Assembly (NCBI RefSeq): GCF_018831695.1
Contig: NC_056700.1
Coordinates: 25,112,879-25,176,878 of the forward strand
DNA length: 64,000 nucleotides
Direction of reading: 5' to 3'
Source: Puntigrus tetrazona
Lineage: Eukaryota > Chordata > Actinopteri > Cypriniformes > Cyprinidae
The translations under genes and the position numbers were made by a program. This document shows, in pieces, positions 13,668 through 26,251 of this stretch (within the stretch, counting starts at the first letter, position 1; every line of letters starts with the position of its first letter). The notes beneath the pieces were generated by a model that was not told where the DNA came from, searched no databases, and saw only the letters and a list, made by a program, of their open reading frames with translations.

Positions 13668-15470
13668 TCATGGCCTTGGGTGTTTTCTCACAGAGCTGTA
13701 CATCGTACCACCATCTGAATTCAGTGAAGAAGAAGGCTGTGAAAAAAAACAAGATCAGCGCTTAGAATCTCATTTCTGCATCACAACCATTACTGTGTCA
13801 TTTCACTGTAACACGTTACATGTCAGAAATGGATCTCATTTGTACTGCATTTCAGCCAAAACTGCTTTGAAACATCACTTATGAAAAATATCAGTGGAGA
13901 ACATTCAGAGCAGACACTTACTGCTTTAGGAAAGGTGACCACAGAACTGTAAATGACCGAATGAGACTGTGAATAAACACATGATGATTATTCATTTGTA
14001 ATCAGTTTCTACAGACAGCTCCACACATATGAACTGAGGACTTACAGGATCATCTGCTGGACTGTTGGAGGTCGTTGGGTTTTCACACGACATCTGCATT
14101 AAACACAAACACATTTAGATTTCTGTTTCGGGTGAATGTGTTCTTTTATGAAGATTTCTGAAATGCATTTGTCTGTTAATTACAATCTAAAATACTTACT
14201 GTGGTGCCGTTAAAGTGTGCTTCTTCTCTATTTTGAGGCCTCTCTGTCAGAGTGAGATATGAAGAATACATCTCATTATGTTTTCTATGTACACTATAAA
14301 GAATATTTGTCATCAGTGGAATATTTCCATTTCATAAAAAGATAAAGAATGTTCTATAGATTTTTTAAAAATGTTTAGCACACTTTTTTATTTGTTCACT
14401 GAGAGGTTTCTTGGCAATTAAATAAAATGAAATATTATTTATTTTATGTAGTCCTCTGAAGTACTTGATTCTGATTGGTCAATCATTCTGCGCTTCATGT
14501 GTTTGCATAAAGACAGTACACTTTGTATTTTACTATGTTATGAACCTGAAGACTGTTTTCTTACAAAAAAGTCACTTGATCTCTTTTTTATATTATATTA
14601 TTATATGTTTATGTATTGATTTTTTAGGTAGCTGTAAATGAAGCATTGCAATGCAATTTCAATCATCTAGAAAACTCACTCTGCTTCTTTCTCAGTCTCC
14701 AAGTTACTATGGCAACAAGAGTAACCAGCAGTAAGAGCAGAATCGCTGGAAGACACGTGACCAGAATCACATCACGTCTGTAAGAGATGTGTTTGTATTT
14801 ACAACCCACAACTATTTTCAACAAATTTTTCAAAAATTTCAAGCAAATGCAGAGTGAAATACCTGAAATACTTTTGTTCATCCGTGCTGCTGTGTGTTTG
14901 ACTATTAACAGTCTCTGAGGATGCTGTTAGAGATGGATGGGTTTCAGATCTGCAATTAAAAATCACATTATACGGTGGCATGAAATAAATGTACTATTAT
15001 CAAACAGATTTACTATTATTCATGTCTGAATAACACACTCACATGTCTGTCTCAGGACTTGATTCAGTTTTCATAGCTGCCAGCCAAAAGCAGAAAGAGA
15101 AACACAACATTTCTTAGTTAACACAGTTTTATTAATAATCAAAGAAATGGTTCGTTACGCAAGACTACTTCAGAAAAAGCATCCTTTGGTGATCAGTCAT
15201 GATATACAAAGTCAAAATTGTGTATGTAATAGTTAAGACTCAAAACAGTAACAATGTCAAAATGTTTTATATCATAATCTTGTATTTTATCTATTTTTTT
15301 CTACATAATAAAGTTTAGCTTTTCCTTCTATTTATTATTTTATTCATACTTGTAGGATTCCTGGTGACTGATGGCTGTGATGTGTGTCTGCAAAACAAGG
15401 TAAAAAAAATTAAATAGTAAAATACTACTATTATGTAGTAATGGAATGCTAATATATAAAATAAATAAAA

Positions 15471-15534
<64 letters not shown>

Positions 15535-16114
15535 TTAAAATGAACGTTTTGGCCTTTTTTTCAACCCTTGGTTTACATTAAAATATTCTGCCTACAAAAA
15601 ATCTTTGGGATGTGTTAACTGTTTTATTAAATGGTTAAGTATGTTTACACCTACATATCTGCCTCAGAGGGAGATGGTGTAGATGCGGGAGTAGTTGTAA
15701 AAACTTGAAATGAGAAAAAGAAATTAGGTTTTAGTGTATTGAGATTGACATCACGTTCATGGCTGAATTGTCTGTAGTCTTACCTCTTTCAGGTTCAGTG
15801 ACCGTGAGTTGAACAGGAGCCTGCAGATCTCCTACAGAGCAGAAGTACCAGCCAGAATCAGTCAGTCTCAGTCCAGTCATCAGCACAGTGAAGGATCTTC
15901 TCCCATCATCATCACTGATCTGGACTGATGAACTCTGGGATGTGTCAGTCCTCCCCACTGTGTAACATCTCTCATCTTTATATCTGCACCACTGTTTAGT
16001 TTTATACTGATATCTAGAACTGTAGAGACACTGAACACTGATATCTCCAGCTTCATGTTCAGATACACTGCTGCTCACCACAGACACATCAGGAGCTGAA
16101 CACAGACAAAAAAC

Positions 16115-16179
<65 letters not shown>

Positions 16180-18362
16180 ATATATCACATATTTAGGAAG
16201 AACCAAAGAACCACAGCTCCAAAAAGTAGAAAAGTATCATATTTCCCCACATGTGACCTTGCCTTGCCTAAAAGCCCTTCAGACAATAATCACGTACATA
16301 TACAGCACAAGCTGTACTCCAAACAACTCAATAACGCTCACTCAAGTCTCCACTAACAAAGGGATAGGGACGATCCCAATTGTTTAGAAGATGACCATGA
16401 ATGATACAATACATGAAATATACATGCTAAATGTAACTGCTATGCTATGTGTATTTCAATTGAAAATGGTCATATAGTTTGGTTTAGTCCGTCTAGGCCA
16501 TGGGGGAGATGTGTGCGCTTATTTGGTAGACAGTGTTCTCCACTGATCTCTATCTTGAGGAGTTGTTAGGAGCTCTGATAAGGATCACCAATGATTTAAA
16601 CAGGAGGAATTTGGTATTAAATATATATCTGCTCCTGAAGATTCTCTGGAGTCTTGACACTGCAGCTATTGCAGTAGCAATTCTGGTCTTAATTTCCGCT
16701 GAGCAAGAGCCCTCTTTGCATAGTATTGCTCCTAGGTATTTGAACTGTTCAACCTCTTCCAGTTTGTGCCCTCCCATACTGATGTTTGAGGTGGTATTTT
16801 TAATTGCCGTTGACCATCACTTTAGATTTTTCAGTGCTGATTTCCATGGCATATGCACCAGCCCTATCTACTTGTTGGTCAGCTCTTGGGAGTTTGTGGT
16901 TATTGCCGGCCAGGAGATCGATGTCATCAGCAAATCTTAGATTTGATACTTCTCTTCCATTGATGGAGATGGTAGAGTGGTGATTTTCAAGTGTTTCCAG
17001 CATTATTTGTTCCAGGAAAAAGTTGAAGAGGGTAGGGCATACAGAAGCAAGTGTCTTACACCAACAGTTGTTGGGGAAAAGTCCCCAATATGGTTTTTAA
17101 GTAGAACTTAACACTTTTATATAGGACTATTATTATCCCTACTAGTCCCCTTATCTTATCCAAAACTCCCATCATGCCACACTCGATCAAAAGCTTTTCT
17201 GTAGTCCATAAAGTTGTGGAAGCGCTCACATTGATGCTGTAGTTGTTTTTTGATCAGCAGCCTGCTTGTTGGTACTTCTCCCAAGCCTAAAGCCTGCCTG
17301 CTCTTTTATCGACATTAGTAGTCTAAGAATCACTACCTAAATGACCTCACTTTCTCAGGTTTCTCTTTTTGGGCAGAGGTATAAATAGGGAGCGTGTACA
17401 TTCTGTTGGCCAATTTTTTGGCACAACTTTGTTAGTACCTCTACAGTTTGTTCGCCACCATGTTTCAGTAATTCAGATGGCAAACTTTCCTGTCTTTAGT
17501 TTACGGTCATATAAATGTTACAAAAACAACTGGAGTATTGTCAAAAACCTTTTACATAATTCACAACGTTACTTATAGCTACATTAGAGCATGTTTATCA
17601 GAAAACTGGTGCAATTTGGAAAGATATTCTTACCTGATTGTACGGTCAGATACAGATAATAACTGTAGTCTCGGGTGTTATAGTCACCGATCTCCGCAGC
17701 ACACCAGTAATATCCAGAGTCTGAGGTCTGCAGATTCTCCCACTGAACTGTAAAAATACTCTGGGCTGGATAATCAGTGAGGGAATATTTTCCTGACCCA
17801 TTTGCATAATTTAATATACTGCAAGTAGACCAAGAATACCCCATACACCAGTATTTACGGTTTCCTTCATATTTTTTATCATATAGACAGGGAATAATGC
17901 CTGGTGATCCAGATTTCACTCCGATATTCATAGCCCCAGATCCAGCATCTGCAGACAAGATGAAGTTCAGTGAATAACATAAATATACATAAACTGGGCA
18001 TTACGGAAAAGTAGCTATACTCTAGAATTACTAGAAGCAGTGATTCCTTAATAAATTCTAACAATTTACTTTGGTTAACAACATACACACTGACAGAAAC
18101 TTTGTAAGAATGTGTCAACTTATTCTACTAACCCTAAAACTAAACAGTTTTCTCTGAGAGTTAGTACACATGTAGGTACAAATGAATGAGCATTAGTTGA
18201 CTTGTAGATATATAATTACTTATAGTTAGTAGAATGTCTACTGCGGATCATCAAAATAAAGTGTAACCAAAGAAACCATGCAATAGTTATTCTAGTTAAA
18301 CAGACCTGTGTTTTACCTGAGATGTGAAGTAAAATCCCAGAGAGAATCAGAAGGTAAATCAT
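13668..18362 (-). CDS. PIGRL/CLM gene 3: two-Ig receptor with one ITIM and one ITSM-like motif
   Basis: Same ten-exon plan as gene 2: 18317-18362 (signal peptide), 17634-17948 (Ig1), 15784-16095 (Ig2), 15043-15076, 14863-14949 (stalk), 14680-14777 (membrane helix), 14200-14243, 14046-14093, 13922-13966, 13668-13736 (tail, TGA). Total 1098 nt, 365 residues, in frame throughout. Ig1 has one more codon than gene 2 (an alanine after DAGSG) and the last exon is one codon shorter. The first tail motif is VIYSSV at Tyr334. The second is TMYSSV at Tyr356, which fits the ITSM consensus TxYxx[VI] instead of an ITIM. The Ig2 intron carries a long TA repeat and a LINE fragment. Probably a cell-surface inhibitory or switch receptor. 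Confidence 0.9.
15478..15533. repeat. Compound (TA)n(CA)n microsatellite
   Basis: TA repeat running into a CA repeat within an intron of gene 3. Confidence 0.9.
16118..16177. repeat. (TA)n microsatellite
   Basis: About 60 bp of pure TA just upstream (gene strand) of the gene 3 Ig2 acceptor. Confidence 0.95.
16540..17240 (-). mobile_element. LINE reverse-transcriptase fragment in gene 3 intron
   Basis: Minus-strand conceptual translation shows non-LTR reverse-transcriptase blocks in order: DYRKAFDRVWHDG near 17165-17235, RFADDIDLLAGN near 16900-16950 with ISTEKSKVMVN just after, and EVEQFKYLGAILCKEGSCSA near 16690-16760. The frame is broken by stops and indels, so it is a dead 5'- and 3'-truncated copy. 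The clade was not assigned. Confidence 0.8.
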
Positions 18363-18850
18363 GTCTACAGTGGAGTACATGTGTATGAGAGGATCTGTTC
18401 ACTTCTAGCTGTGTCTCTGTTTCCTCCTGCTTCAGAGGAAGAGCTGAAATATCACCAGAAACCACATACTTTACACTTACCCCCTTTCTTGCAGAACAGT
18501 GAACCTACAAACGCTGAATAAAATGTAGAAGCATGAAAATGATCAACTCACACAAACTATTGTGTGTACGTGTTACATTGATTTTATATCATGTGTTAAA
18601 TCATTTTTTCAACTAAAGTAAAGGGTTAATTTTGAAGTATAAATACCATGTATTAATAAAGTATTTATACCATTTATTGAAGTAAGATTAACAAAATAAT
18701 AAATAAAATCAAATAAAATCAAAACTGTCCATGTTTTTAAATATGCACCACTTCCAAGGATTTCACAAAAGTCACAGCAGAGAAATATAACATTATATAT
18801 ATGCTGTATATTGTTTCAGATAAAATGCCTCAGATAAAATAGAGCACATG
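18363..18850. other. Upstream region of gene 3
   Basis: Contains the conserved ETS/RUNX-like pair near 18435-18466 and then AT-rich sequence. No exon recognised. Confidence 0.45.
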
Positions 18851-19260
18851 GTCACCCTGAAATAGTTATATCAATGCCTGGTCTACTTACATATGGGATT
18901 TGATTTATAGAGCTGTATATAACAGGATTATTACATGTGGGGTTTACATGTCCAATAATTAGCACCTCCGTTGTTACCAAATTTAGCATTAAGAAGTTAC
19001 TCCTCATCCATTCTGTTAGTTTCCCAATTTGATGTGTATCATAGGGCCATGAAGAAATATACAGCTGAGTATCATCAGCATAGTAGTGAAAGCTAACACC
19101 ATGTCTCCTGATAATATCTCCGAGAGGTAACATGTAAAGTGTGAAAAGTAACGGCCCTAGTACTAAGCCTTGAGGTACTCCATATTTGACTTGTGAGCGA
19201 TATACCTCCTCATTTACTGCTATAAACTGATAGGGGCCGTGCTAAGGCGCTTCCACAAGT
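18850..19260 (-). mobile_element. L2/CR1-like LINE fragment inserted into a PIGRL tail relic
   Basis: The minus-strand frame holds the reverse-transcriptase active-site block HYYADDTQLYIS with LGDIIRRHG before it, typical of fish L2/CR1-type LINEs. Its 3' side joins directly to a PIGRL tail-exon fragment at about 18885-18930 that reads PVIYSSINQIPY and still has a GTAAGT donor. The LINE therefore landed in, or was joined to, a tail exon of a dead gene. Confidence 0.7.
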
Positions 19261-19339
19261 GGCAACATAGTTTTCTAGTCTCTTCAAGAGAATGTTGCGA
19301 TCGATAGTTTCGAACCATGGAGTGTCGAACGATCAAGAT

Positions 19340-19570
19340 ATCACTCCGATTTTCATAATCCCAAATCCAGCATCTGCAGACAACATAAAGTGTAGTGAAT
19401 AACATAAACACGCATAAACTGAGCATTACGAAAAAGTATCTATCCTGAAGAATTACTAGCCTAAAGGATTCACATTAAACCATTTGAACAATTTCAGGCT
19501 AAACAAGACCATACAATTTTACCTGAGATGTGAAGTAAAATCCCAGAGAGGATCAGAAGGTAAAATCATG
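19340..19570 (-). pseudogene. Relic of a gene-2-type 5' end
   Basis: A signal-peptide exon at about 19525-19569 matches genes 2, 3 and 5 but has one extra A after the ATG, which shifts its frame. At about 19345-19378 only the first few codons of an Ig1 exon remain before homology stops. No further exon follows. Confidence 0.7.
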
Positions 19571-19579
19571 TCTACAGTG

Positions 19580-20340
19580 GAGTACACGCGTATGAGAGGA
19601 TCTGTTCACTTCTAGCCGTGTCTCTGTTTCCTTCTGTTTCAGAGGAAGAGAAGAAATATCGCCTTAAACCAAGTTAGCAAAGTAGCCAGCAACCTCACAC
19701 TTACTGACAGGGCATCGCTAGTGGAGGGAAAGGGTGACAGAGTGCACAGGGCCTAGAGGTCAGAGGGGCCCACGATCGCCTCCTCAATTTTATTGTTTAT
19801 TATTACTTATTATTTATTTTAAAAATAGTATAACCAATAAGATACATTTTTTTTACTTCTTTAGACCAACTTCCCACTAGTAGTGAGCTAATATCTGTGT
19901 CTTATAGAAAAATACAAAAAATACATATCTTAAAGGGAGGTATACCCAAAAAATGCATCGTTGTCATCATTTACTCAACATCATGTCATTCCAAACCTGT
20001 GTGAATTTCTTTCTTCTGTGGAACATAATTTGAAAATTTTGGTAACATTCTACAAAATATCTTTTGTGTTCCACAGAAGAAACTCCGCCGTTTAAAGCAA
20101 TTAAATATATAATACAAAACACAGAACTATGTTCAGCTAAAATAATCATAATCGTTGCAATAATCTTTAGAATTTTCAAATGTTTTGAACCTCACATCTG
20201 TTCTTATAGATTCTTTTCAAATAAAATAGTAGGTATATATAATAGGTTTTAATTAAACACACACACACATAGAAACAAGCATTATGCATTATGATGACAG
20301 TCGTCTTCTGTTGATTTCGTCTCTCTTGGTCAGGTTTAGT
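19580..20340. other. Non-coding region with dispersed-repeat fragments
   Basis: A short palindromic repeat around 20005-20085 has TTCTTCTGTGGAACA and its reverse complement TGTTCCACAGAAGAA. The stretch 19700-19790 looks like another repeat fragment. No gene recognised. Confidence 0.45.
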
Positions 20341-20384
20341 TCTTGTGTTCTTCTGTCAGTGTGGACTCACGGTGCTGTATATCA

Positions 20385-21960
20385 TGCTGTATATTGCTCC
20401 ACCTGCTGGAGACTTCATCACCTCACTCCCAGGAACATTATCAATAGTACTGTAGGTTATGTTCTTGTTGGGATCCTGTTGAGAAAGGGATCATAATTAA
20501 ATACTACTACTAATAATAATAATAATTCAGTGTGACCATATGTCTTCTTTTTCCAGATTTATCCTGGCTGGTATTTCTAAATTACCTAAAATGTCCAGGT
20601 TCTGTTTTTTTTTTTTTTTATATATATTGTTTTCACACCTGATGATCACACCCATGCTTTGTTTGTCTTCGGAACATGATTTAAGATTTTTGATGAAAAC
20701 CAGGAAGCTTTTGACTGTCCCACAGACTGACAGACACGCTCCATCTACCATCAGTGGTTCAATCTGTATTTTATGAAGCGTTGAGAAAACTCTATGTACA
20801 CAAAGAAAATAAAAGTAATGACTTTAATCAACTATTGTTGCCCTCTGTGTCTCTCCACGTCACCATAGCACTATTTTGGAGAGCATCGGCTGGATGCAAA
20901 CTGTGGATCTGTGTACACTCTTCTGTGTCAGACATAACAAAAGAAATGTATGCAGTTTGTGTCCAGCAGGTACTCTCTAAAATGGCACTAGAGAGAGACT
21001 TTCATACTTTTTTGAGCCTTGACAGTGTAATTTACTTGTCACAAGTCTCCCAGTTTTCATCCAGAATATCTTTAATTGTGTTCTGAGGACGAATAAGGCT
21101 TTTATGGATTTGAAAGTGATTATTGACAAAATATTTAACCTTTAAAATGAAAACCCACTAGTGTTAACGTCTAATAATAGGGCATCTACCTATAGACCTC
21201 TATGCTTGTACCTGCGTTTTCATAGTGAAGATGTTAATGATAGATAGTGCTCAAGTGAAACCAGTGAACGGGACCTAACATGTTAATGTCCAGTCTACTT
21301 ACATGTGGGATTTCATCATTTATAGTGCTATATATCACAGGATCTTCAGGTTCAGAGTAGATCTGCATTTCACACACAAAAAAACGAACAATAAAAATGG
21401 TGAAGTGACAAAGTATATTAATAGTGTTGCATTCTTGTCAGAAATATTGCATGAAGTAAGTCCAATAATTGTTAATAACAAATGTATTTATATTTATGCA
21501 TGATCAAAGGGTTATTTTCTATGCAACAGATGTGTACACTACTTTCCAGTGTGTTTGTTCTGCAGGTTTCTCATCGTCACAGTGAAGAGACTCTGATCAG
21601 GATCATCAATTACTGACAGATTCTTCTCTGTTGTGTTTGTGTATGTTTTAAATTTATCATTATCTGAGTACCAGTATTTCTTCATCTGTGTGTATTTCTT
21701 ATCATAATGACATGGGATGGTGACAGATCCTCCGGTATAAACAGTTAATACCCAACCATCGTAGCTTTCAACACCTAAACAGACAAACCACTACATCCAA
21801 CAATAAACCACTTCTAATTTACTTTTTCATACAAAACATATAAAAAAAAACACGAAAAGCTAAGTATCATTAAAAATGCTAAACATGATGGATTAGAAAT
21901 AAACACAGCAATACATGAGCCAAAACCAGATAGAAATGTAGAACGTGTTTCTCTTCCTGT
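20385..21960 (-). pseudogene. Truncated C-type PIGRL gene (relic of a gene-4 relative)
   Basis: From right to left: a signal-peptide remnant at about 21905-21945 without ATG, an Ig1 exon from 21776 that ends abruptly near 21540 after LQNKHTGK, a tail exon at about 21304-21363 with VIYSTI, and a terminal tail segment at about 20385-20478 ending YSTVSPH plus TGA. The last part of Ig1, Ig2 and the membrane exon are missing. It cannot encode a complete receptor. The tail segment is contiguous where gene 4 has an intron. Confidence 0.75.
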
Positions 21961-21969
21961 ATCTTGAGT

Positions 21970-24900
21970 TATTCTGTCCTTGACTTCCCTCTTTCACATC
22001 CCATAACACTATTCAACCAGATAAAGCTCTCACGGAGGTCTGACCTTTCAAGTTTAGCATTCATGAACTATTATGGACACTTTTGGCAGTAATACCTTCA
22101 AGGTACAGGTACCTTTTGGGCAGACACTTCACAAACTTATACTTATCTTCTGTCTATCTCTGAATTTAAAGCAACTTTTTATCTGCATGTTGTTGGCTGA
22201 TGTGGAGGTGTGGAGGTGTGACTAAAGAGTAGACTTTTTTTATTATTTAGACTATTTTATTTATTTTTTTTTTTTTTGGTCTTGAGATGTGTGGAGCTCC
22301 AAACTGGTGGTTGAAAAACATATACAGCACCATTATGTTTGATTGCTTTATTAACAGCTAAAGGGAATGATAATAGACAGAATAGGATATAATAGGATAT
22401 AATGACCATGATATTACATCCTAAAAAACTCAACATTTCTTTTTAAGAATTGTAAATGGAATACGCCATTTGGATTAGCTTAGTCGTTTAGCAAACAGGT
22501 GCTTTCAATACTTTCCATATCGTTTGAATGTAGTATGTTGAATAAGCATATAAACAGAAACGCTCCACACGCGATCTGAAAGATAAAATACAAGTCTCTA
22601 GGTTCTGTCTACTTTGTATAGGTTTCTATGTAAGTGCTGTCACTTCTCAGAGGCTTGAAGCTGGTATTTATTGCATCTGAAGTACTTGTACTATGTATGG
22701 AGAGCATTCACTCAGTATCATTATCTCTTTTTTAACCAAGCTGGCTTTTAGAGGCTTTTTTTATCTGAACTCTTCAATTGCTTCATTGTTGCATAATGTA
22801 TTTTTAGACGTTATTTACTATGATCTAATGTCTTCCTGCTCAGTTCTAAGTTCCTGTAGATAGCACATACGGACAAAAAAAAGTTTTAATTAGCATTTTT
22901 GCACAACTTTCTGTTCCCGTTATCTAACTAAATGTATTTTTAGCCTAGTCTGTCTTGATTTATATAGTCTCAGACTTAGTACAGTCCAGATTTTAATAGG
23001 CTGATTTCCCGGAGGAAGACTAGAACTACTTCAGGACTAAATTGGGGTTTAAATTAAACCAGCACGCAGATTAATTTCAGTTTAACATTGTGTTTCCAGT
23101 CTTCATGCATCTACATTATTGGTACCCTTTGTAGCTAGAAACAAAAAAGCCTTTGAAAATCTGCACTGTTAATCATTTAGATCTTTTATAAAAAATAAAA
23201 CTTTAACTTTCATTAAAGTGTAACGGAAAGGAAATCTCATTATAAAAGAAATGTTACACATTGGACACAATTAACGGCACCCTTTTATTCAATAGTTTTT
23301 TGCAAATATTTTATGTTGATTTTAATGGTGTACTGTCCTGATGGTGGAAATGGCGATGTTCAGTGCTTTAGCTTGAATGTTTTCATAAGTTTATTTGTTT
23401 TATGAATATTTTCTCGACTTCATAATTTGTAAAGCTCGACAAATGGTTGCTGCACAACAGAACTGTTATTACATTGTTATTTTTTCCGTTGCGATGGATG
23501 ACAAAGATAATTTGCCACCTCGTATTTATATCGCTGTGAAACAGGAAGTCATGATTTGTGATGATTTGTGTTTATAGCCTGGTGATCTAAAAAAATTATA
23601 TATATGAATGTGATTATAAATCTTCAGAGATTTTGCAAAGTTTATTATTTTAATTAAATTAATTGTATTATTTAGTTGTTTTTAGTTGTCATATCAATGA
23701 CCTTGCTTGCAACTGCATTATTACACTTAATATGAAATGATAAATGATAGATTTCTGCTGCCAAAAATAGGCCTTTATGATATTAAACAAGACTTAATTT
23801 TAAACCCTTAATATAAATAACATTTCTGCAATAGTTTAACCTTTACTAGTCTAACTTACATGACCACAAAAGGTGTTTTCTGACATGCTGTGACTGACAA
23901 TAGAACAAAAAAATACACCAAAAATGCTGCATAATTTCTAAATGAAACAATTAAAAACCGATTCCCTTAATCAACGTCTCTGAATTAAGACGCCAGTACA
24001 AGCCTGTGATGTGAACCTGACCCAGACCACAAACGGCATGAGGCAGAACATATTTCTTTTTTAAACAGAAAATTGCCAATGTATACACTGATAGTATCTT
24101 TTGTGTTCATGTGAAAAGGTTTTTGTGGCAGGGAGAACCACGAGAAGCAAGATTGATGCTAAGCAAAAGTAAACGGTTTTGAACATAGAGCTTCATTTTG
24201 GTCTGAAAATGGGATGTTTGGAGAATTGGTCCGAGACGTTGACTTTGAATGAGTTTTTTACTGTTTTTAGAAAATGAGGCAAGAAACGTGTTTTAAGCAA
24301 TCGAGAAAAACTGTAATAAGCTTATTGTCGTGATGATATATATCAATGAATAATTTACAGAAGATGAAACTCGGGCAGACAGCAACCACACGCCGCCGAG
24401 ACCCGACAAACTTGCACTGAATGAACATGAACTTATAATGAGGAGGTAACGACTTAATTAAACGACACACACCTGAATGAAATGATTAACAGAGAACAGA
24501 AACGGGGGAATGCAAACACAAGAGGTGTGTTCGACCTGAAACAGTACACACATTCAGGTCATAGTCCACTTAGAAATGCATGAAAAAAAAAATAGATATA
24601 CAACTACTTTCAAATTTAAGCACAGTTTTAAACGCATTGTGGCTGCGTTGGTTCCTGTGACAAAAGTGATAAAGTGCACAGTCAACTAAAATAAACTACA
24701 AGTGATGAAGGCCTAAGCAACGACTCGACAAAGGCTTGCGCTTTATTTACTATTTTACAGCTAAATATGTTTATTAAATATTTATTGTTTTTAAAGTAAA
24801 CCAAGACTCAAGCTAAAATTTTCAACAAATACGATGAAATACATTTTTACAGTGACTAAATGAAACAGAGAGACTAGAGCATAAATTGCGAATGAATTAA

Positions 24901-25161
24901 AACGAATTCCAGTTTCTCAGGATAAGCAAGTAAGACGCAGTTATGAATGATGAATCCTTTCTGTTTTTGACTCTCACGTCAGTTCACACGAGCCCTTTCG
25001 AAGACGAAACGTTTCAAGCAGTTCACAACCACTGTGTAAATGAAAATATGAAAAAATGAAGACGTACACTGCACGAGGGCATTCGGCGTTTGGGGATTTG
25101 TTAAATAAACCGAAATATCTGCGAAAAGAAGTTTGTGTGACGATCTGTTCCTGCGTTCTTC
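21970..25161. other. Gene-poor stretch between the C-type relic and gene 4
   Basis: No complete gene recognised. At 22535-22575 on the minus strand a relic of the secreted-type terminal exon (acceptor plus VERFC) survives without its stop. The rest is AT-rich with short unsupported frames. Confidence 0.5.
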
Positions 25162-26188
25162 TCATTGTTGTTGTTGGTGTGGAGCCACAGAGCTGTATAT
25201 TGTCGCTGCTGGAGGTTTCTGGAAGTGTGAGATCATTTTGGTTAATTGCCAGCAGTGCCATAAACAAGTGATGTAATTTTTTTTTTTATAAAACCTATTT
25301 TTTTGTAAAAACCTACTGCTTCACTCTCAGGAACGTGATCAATAGTACTGTAGGTGGTTATGAGCTCGTTGGGATCCTGTGGAGAAAGAGATAAATAAAT
25401 ACGCAGAATATATTCATGCCTTATATTTCAATGAATCGGTGCATGACTGGTCCACTCACATTTGGGTTTTCATCATTTATAGTGCTGTATATCACGGGAT
25501 CTTCGGGTTTAGAGAAGATCTGCATTTCATGCAACAATACAGAAAAATATCAAGAAATTACTATATGACACATTTAATAGAAGTTCATTTAATGCATTTT
25601 ATATGAGAAGGAGAAAATAATACATTGTTTAAGCGGATCTTAGCACTTAGCATCAGAAGAGGGAGACAAAAAGGCAGTGTTGTATATTTCTCGGTTGCTT
25701 TCGTGTGATTTTTGTACACATATCTGAACAATCTCTGCATGTTTTGGCACATAAAGAGTAAATACTAATACAGTTTTGCTGAATAATTAAATGCGTTTGC
25801 TTGCTTGATTCTCAGTGAAATTCGCAAACTTTAAACATTTTTTCATAGTGTGTACATTCAATTATCAAAACATGTCACACACTAGTATATTCCATATATA
25901 TCTATGACAAGGAATGTGTATTATATCTGTTAAAAATTGTCAAGTGACCTGTAATCAAATAGCAATCAAGTCAAGTTTAGAAACGAGAAAATGCGACAGT
26001 ACATGAAAGAAAATGTAAATGTGAATTTGCTCTAGACAAAATTCATGTTGGAGGTCAAATAAAAAAACCTTTTTAATTTAAGTTTAAGTTTTTGTTTACT
26101 AAACTAAAAGTTTAGACACATTTCTGAAATATATATTTTTATTTTATTTTTTATTTTATTTGTTGCTGAGAATATTATTATAGCCATA

Positions 26189-26251
<63 letters not shown>

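Noticed and set aside
15315..15534. Open frames starting with CVCVCV
   Set aside because: Translation of CA/TA microsatellite sequence in an intron.
26190..26251. Checked repeated units for a CRISPR-like array
   Set aside because: Simple trinucleotide repeat in an animal intron; no spacer-repeat structure anywhere in the window.
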